Assembly: GCA_946499505.1 (NCBI GenBank)
Contig: CAMMSL010000001.1
Coordinates: forward strand, 124,001-188,000
Source: an uncultured Lachnoclostridium sp.
Lineage (GTDB): Bacteria; Bacillota; Clostridia; Lachnospirales; Lachnospiraceae
Direction: 5' to 3'
Length of the DNA: 64,000 bases
Of this stretch, positions 62,485-64,000 are shown one piece after another. Made by a program: the position numbers and the translations under genes. The stretch's first letter is position 1; the number at the start of each line of letters is the position of its first letter. The notes under the pieces were generated by a model that was not told where the DNA came from, ran no database searches, and was given only the letters and a program-made list of their open reading frames with translations.

Positions 62485-63353
62485 TTCATCCGCCCCCTTT
62501 CACTCTTCGGAAGAACCGCTCCCAATATTGCGGCATCACGGCATTTATAAGACAGCACTGACGCATCCGGATACCTTTCTCTTACCTCTTTGATACAGTG
62601 TTCACAACCGTTCATCCCGCCTGCCAGGATCACCGTCCCCGGTCTTTCATACCCGTATTGTCCGGCTTTTGCCAATAATTTATCATCTGCCGAGAAAATC
62701 ATTTCCATTATTTCACTGATCATCCTGTTGTAGTCTTCCCTGAAAATCCTCAGCAAGTATCTGACATTATCCTTTGGAGACCGGAAAATAAACTCGTCCG
62801 TTTTCAACCGGTTCTTTCCCATCCGAAGTTTTGCATTTTCCGTCCTGTCTTTCAATGCACGGATGCTTCGCATATCTCCCGCAATATCACCTTTTACCCG
62901 TGCGAGCTTGTCCATATAGTATCTCAACATTTTTTCCGTGAGAGTGCCGCCTCCGACCGAAATGCAATGGCAAAGCACTGCTTTAACCTTGTTTTTATCG
63001 ACCCGTACCATAGTAATATCAGTATTATTTTTATGTATGTCGATCACCCGGACTGATCCGTTTCTTACTGATCCTTTATTTTGAAAACAATGGTAGCGCA
63101 CCACAGCCTCTGCCTCACTGATCATATCCCCGGCAGCAATATTTTCATTCTCGGCTCTCCTCATCAAATCCTGTTTATACTGCCACGCTGCACTTGCCGG
63201 ATGCACCAGTACCGCCTGCTTTTTCCAACGGCCAAAACATTTTTCCTCCCCCTGCAGTATTCGGGATGTATGCAGCTTTGTATTATAGGCTGACATACGC
63301 TTTCCCGATGAAGTATACTGTACTGCAAAGTATTCATCATATTCTTCGAACAT
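62472..63353 (-). CDS. Degenerate actin/Hsp70-like ATPase-fold protein
   Basis: 293 residues. The phosphate-2-like strand VRVIDIHKNNTDITMVRV (compare DLGGGTTD) and the adenosine motif VILAGGMNGCEHCIKEVRERYP followed by CRDAAILGAVL fit the second half of an Hsp70/actin ATPase domain. The N-terminal phosphate-1 loop (DxGTT) is missing and the phosphate-2 glycines are replaced, so ATP hydrolysis is doubtful. First gene of the right wing; GGAGAG upstream of the ATG. Could be a pseudo-chaperone or scaffold. Confidence 0.65.
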   Translation of the reverse strand: MFEEYDEYFAVQYTSSGKRMSAYNTKLHTSRILQGEEKCFGRWKKQAVLVHPASAAWQYKQDLMRRAENENIAAGDMISEAEAVVRYHCFQNKGSVRNGSVRVIDIHKNNTDITMVRVDKNKVKAVLCHCISVGGGTLTEKMLRYYMDKLARVKGDIAGDMRSIRALKDRTENAKLRMGKNRLKTDEFIFRSPKDNVRYLLRIFREDYNRMISEIMEMIFSADDKLLAKAGQYGYERPGTVILAGGMNGCEHCIKEVRERYPDASVLSYKCRDAAILGAVLPKSERGRMKWKV

Positions 63354-63420
63354 TTTTTCTCTCCATGTGTTAAATTTTCATCCAAACATTACCTGTTACT
63401 ATGATAGTTTATACAGCAAT

Positions 63421-63452
63421 AAAAAAAAGCATCAGCTTTGCAACTGATGCTG
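63421..63452 (-). terminator. Terminator of kptA
   Basis: Stem AGCATCAG / CTGATGCT with a short loop, followed by eight T residues on the minus strand, about 48 bases after the kptA stop; separates it from the right wing. Confidence 0.85.
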
Positions 63453-63499
63453 TAAAATATGCAAGAGGACTTTCGTCCATTTCAATTTTATAAGATAAA

Positions 63500-64000
63500 T
63501 CAAATTTTTTCCAAATATTCTGCAGGTACCATGATCGTAAGCCACACCCCATTTACCGACCGATAGAATCTGAATCCTTTCCGATACATTTCTCCGCTTT
63601 TTACTTTATAAACCACCGGTTTTCCATGCCGGCTCCCCACTTTTTCAGCAGTATCCTTATCTGGCGATAAATGAACCTGCATTCGATTTCCCGGTTTTAA
63701 ACCGGTCTTATCGATAGAAGCAATATACTTTTCTGCTGTTCCATGCCAAAGGATTTCGGGCGGTTCCACCGGTTTCAGATCCAGATCAACGTGAATGGAA
63801 TGACCCTGATTTGCCCGTATCTTCGTACCATCCTCATTAAATGAATATCTCTGTTTAGAATCTGTCCGTACGATCTCATCCAGAATTTCTCTGTTAAACT
63901 TATTGTTTCTGGAAATTCCTGCTATAAATTCATCTACATCCGCCCACCCATGTTCATCTAAAGTAATCCCTATCACTTCCGGTCTATGTCTTAAAATCAT
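63500..64000 (-). CDS. kptA: RNA 2'-phosphotransferase KptA/Tpt1 (5' end outside window)
   Basis: 166 residues visible. ILRHRPEVIGITLDEHGWADVDE at the edge is the family's N-terminal winged-helix start, and RANQGHSIHVDL, WHGTAEKY, GLKPGNRMQVHLS and the C-terminal FYRSVNGVWLT are the NAD-binding and catalytic regions (Arg-His-His-Arg set). It removes a 2'-phosphate from RNA, forming ADP-ribose 1'',2''-cyclic phosphate. The first about 15 residues lie beyond 64000; the Met at the edge is internal. In bacteria lacking tRNA splicing its role is not settled. Confidence 0.93.
   Translation of the reverse strand: MILRHRPEVIGITLDEHGWADVDEFIAGISRNNKFNREILDEIVRTDSKQRYSFNEDGTKIRANQGHSIHVDLDLKPVEPPEILWHGTAEKYIASIDKTGLKPGNRMQVHLSPDKDTAEKVGSRHGKPVVYKVKSGEMYRKGFRFYRSVNGVWLTIMVPAEYLEKI

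Noticed and set aside
1-64000. CRISPR arrays, rRNA or tRNA genes
   Set aside because: No regularly spaced direct repeats of CRISPR type and no rRNA or tRNA cloverleaf were recognised on reading both strands; a tRNA scan would be needed to be certain.

Overview
The window looks like a chromosome segment of an anaerobic Clostridia member, most likely a Lachnospiraceae-type gut bacterium. The reasons are low to medium G+C, AGGAGG-type ribosome sites with frequent GTG/TTG starts, perfect or near-perfect CIRCE boxes (HrcA operators), duplicated hsp20, a holin-like type I toxin, and MATE, YitT-like and FtsX families typical of that group. This assignment is inference. Almost all genes run on the minus strand.

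Region 1 (1-12.7 kb) is an AT-rich defence island. It holds a type I restriction locus (XRE regulator, hsdR, an unknown membrane-anchored protein, hsdS cut by the window edge), then a Dcm-type C5 methyltransferase convergent with a coupled pair (MORC/MutL-type GHKL ATPase plus a Rossmann methyltransferase-like protein), then an EVE-domain McrB with McrC. Its right edge abuts an ABC transporter ATPase gene that is destroyed just after the Walker A motif.

Region 2 (12.7-31 kb) is ordinary chromosome. It has a two-component system with its FtsX permease operon (ATPase lost), two hsp20 genes and lon under CIRCE control, a RhuM protein, MATE, an oxidoreductase, a Lon-like AAA+ protein without protease domain, a small type I toxin-antitoxin locus, and decayed HipA-like and ECF sigma/anti-sigma genes.

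Region 3 (31-44.5 kb, left wing) is a long minus-strand gene set reading from one promoter/operator at 44.5 kb: an XRE regulator, a RelA/SpoT-like HD protein with two TGS domains, a GrpE-like protein, two short Hsp70s, a transglutaminase-like protein, a ClpX-like AAA+ ATPase, an unknown protein, a membrane HExxH protein, a membrane protein and two metallophosphoesterases. Region 5 (55.7-63.4 kb, right wing) holds an actin/Hsp70-like protein, a second transglutaminase-like protein, a small membrane protein with a possible FHA-like fold, FtsW/RodA, a class B PBP, a P-loop GTPase and a possible GTPase partner. The two wings share themes (Hsp70/actin fold, transglutaminase, NTPases) and may be one system.

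Region 4 (44.7-55.7 kb) lies between them: four radical SAM enzymes (two of B12-binding type, one SPASM type, one MoaA-like) interleaved with a class I lysyl-tRNA synthetase carrying an EMAP-type tRNA-binding domain and a shortened class II lysyl-tRNA-synthetase-like protein. A second copy of the class I synthetase has decayed to its last codons, and its promoter is separated from them by a broken IS110 element. This radical SAM plus paired-synthetase cluster, and the Hsp70/GTPase wings around it, are the best candidates for undescribed systems. The window ends inside kptA (RNA 2'-phosphotransferase).
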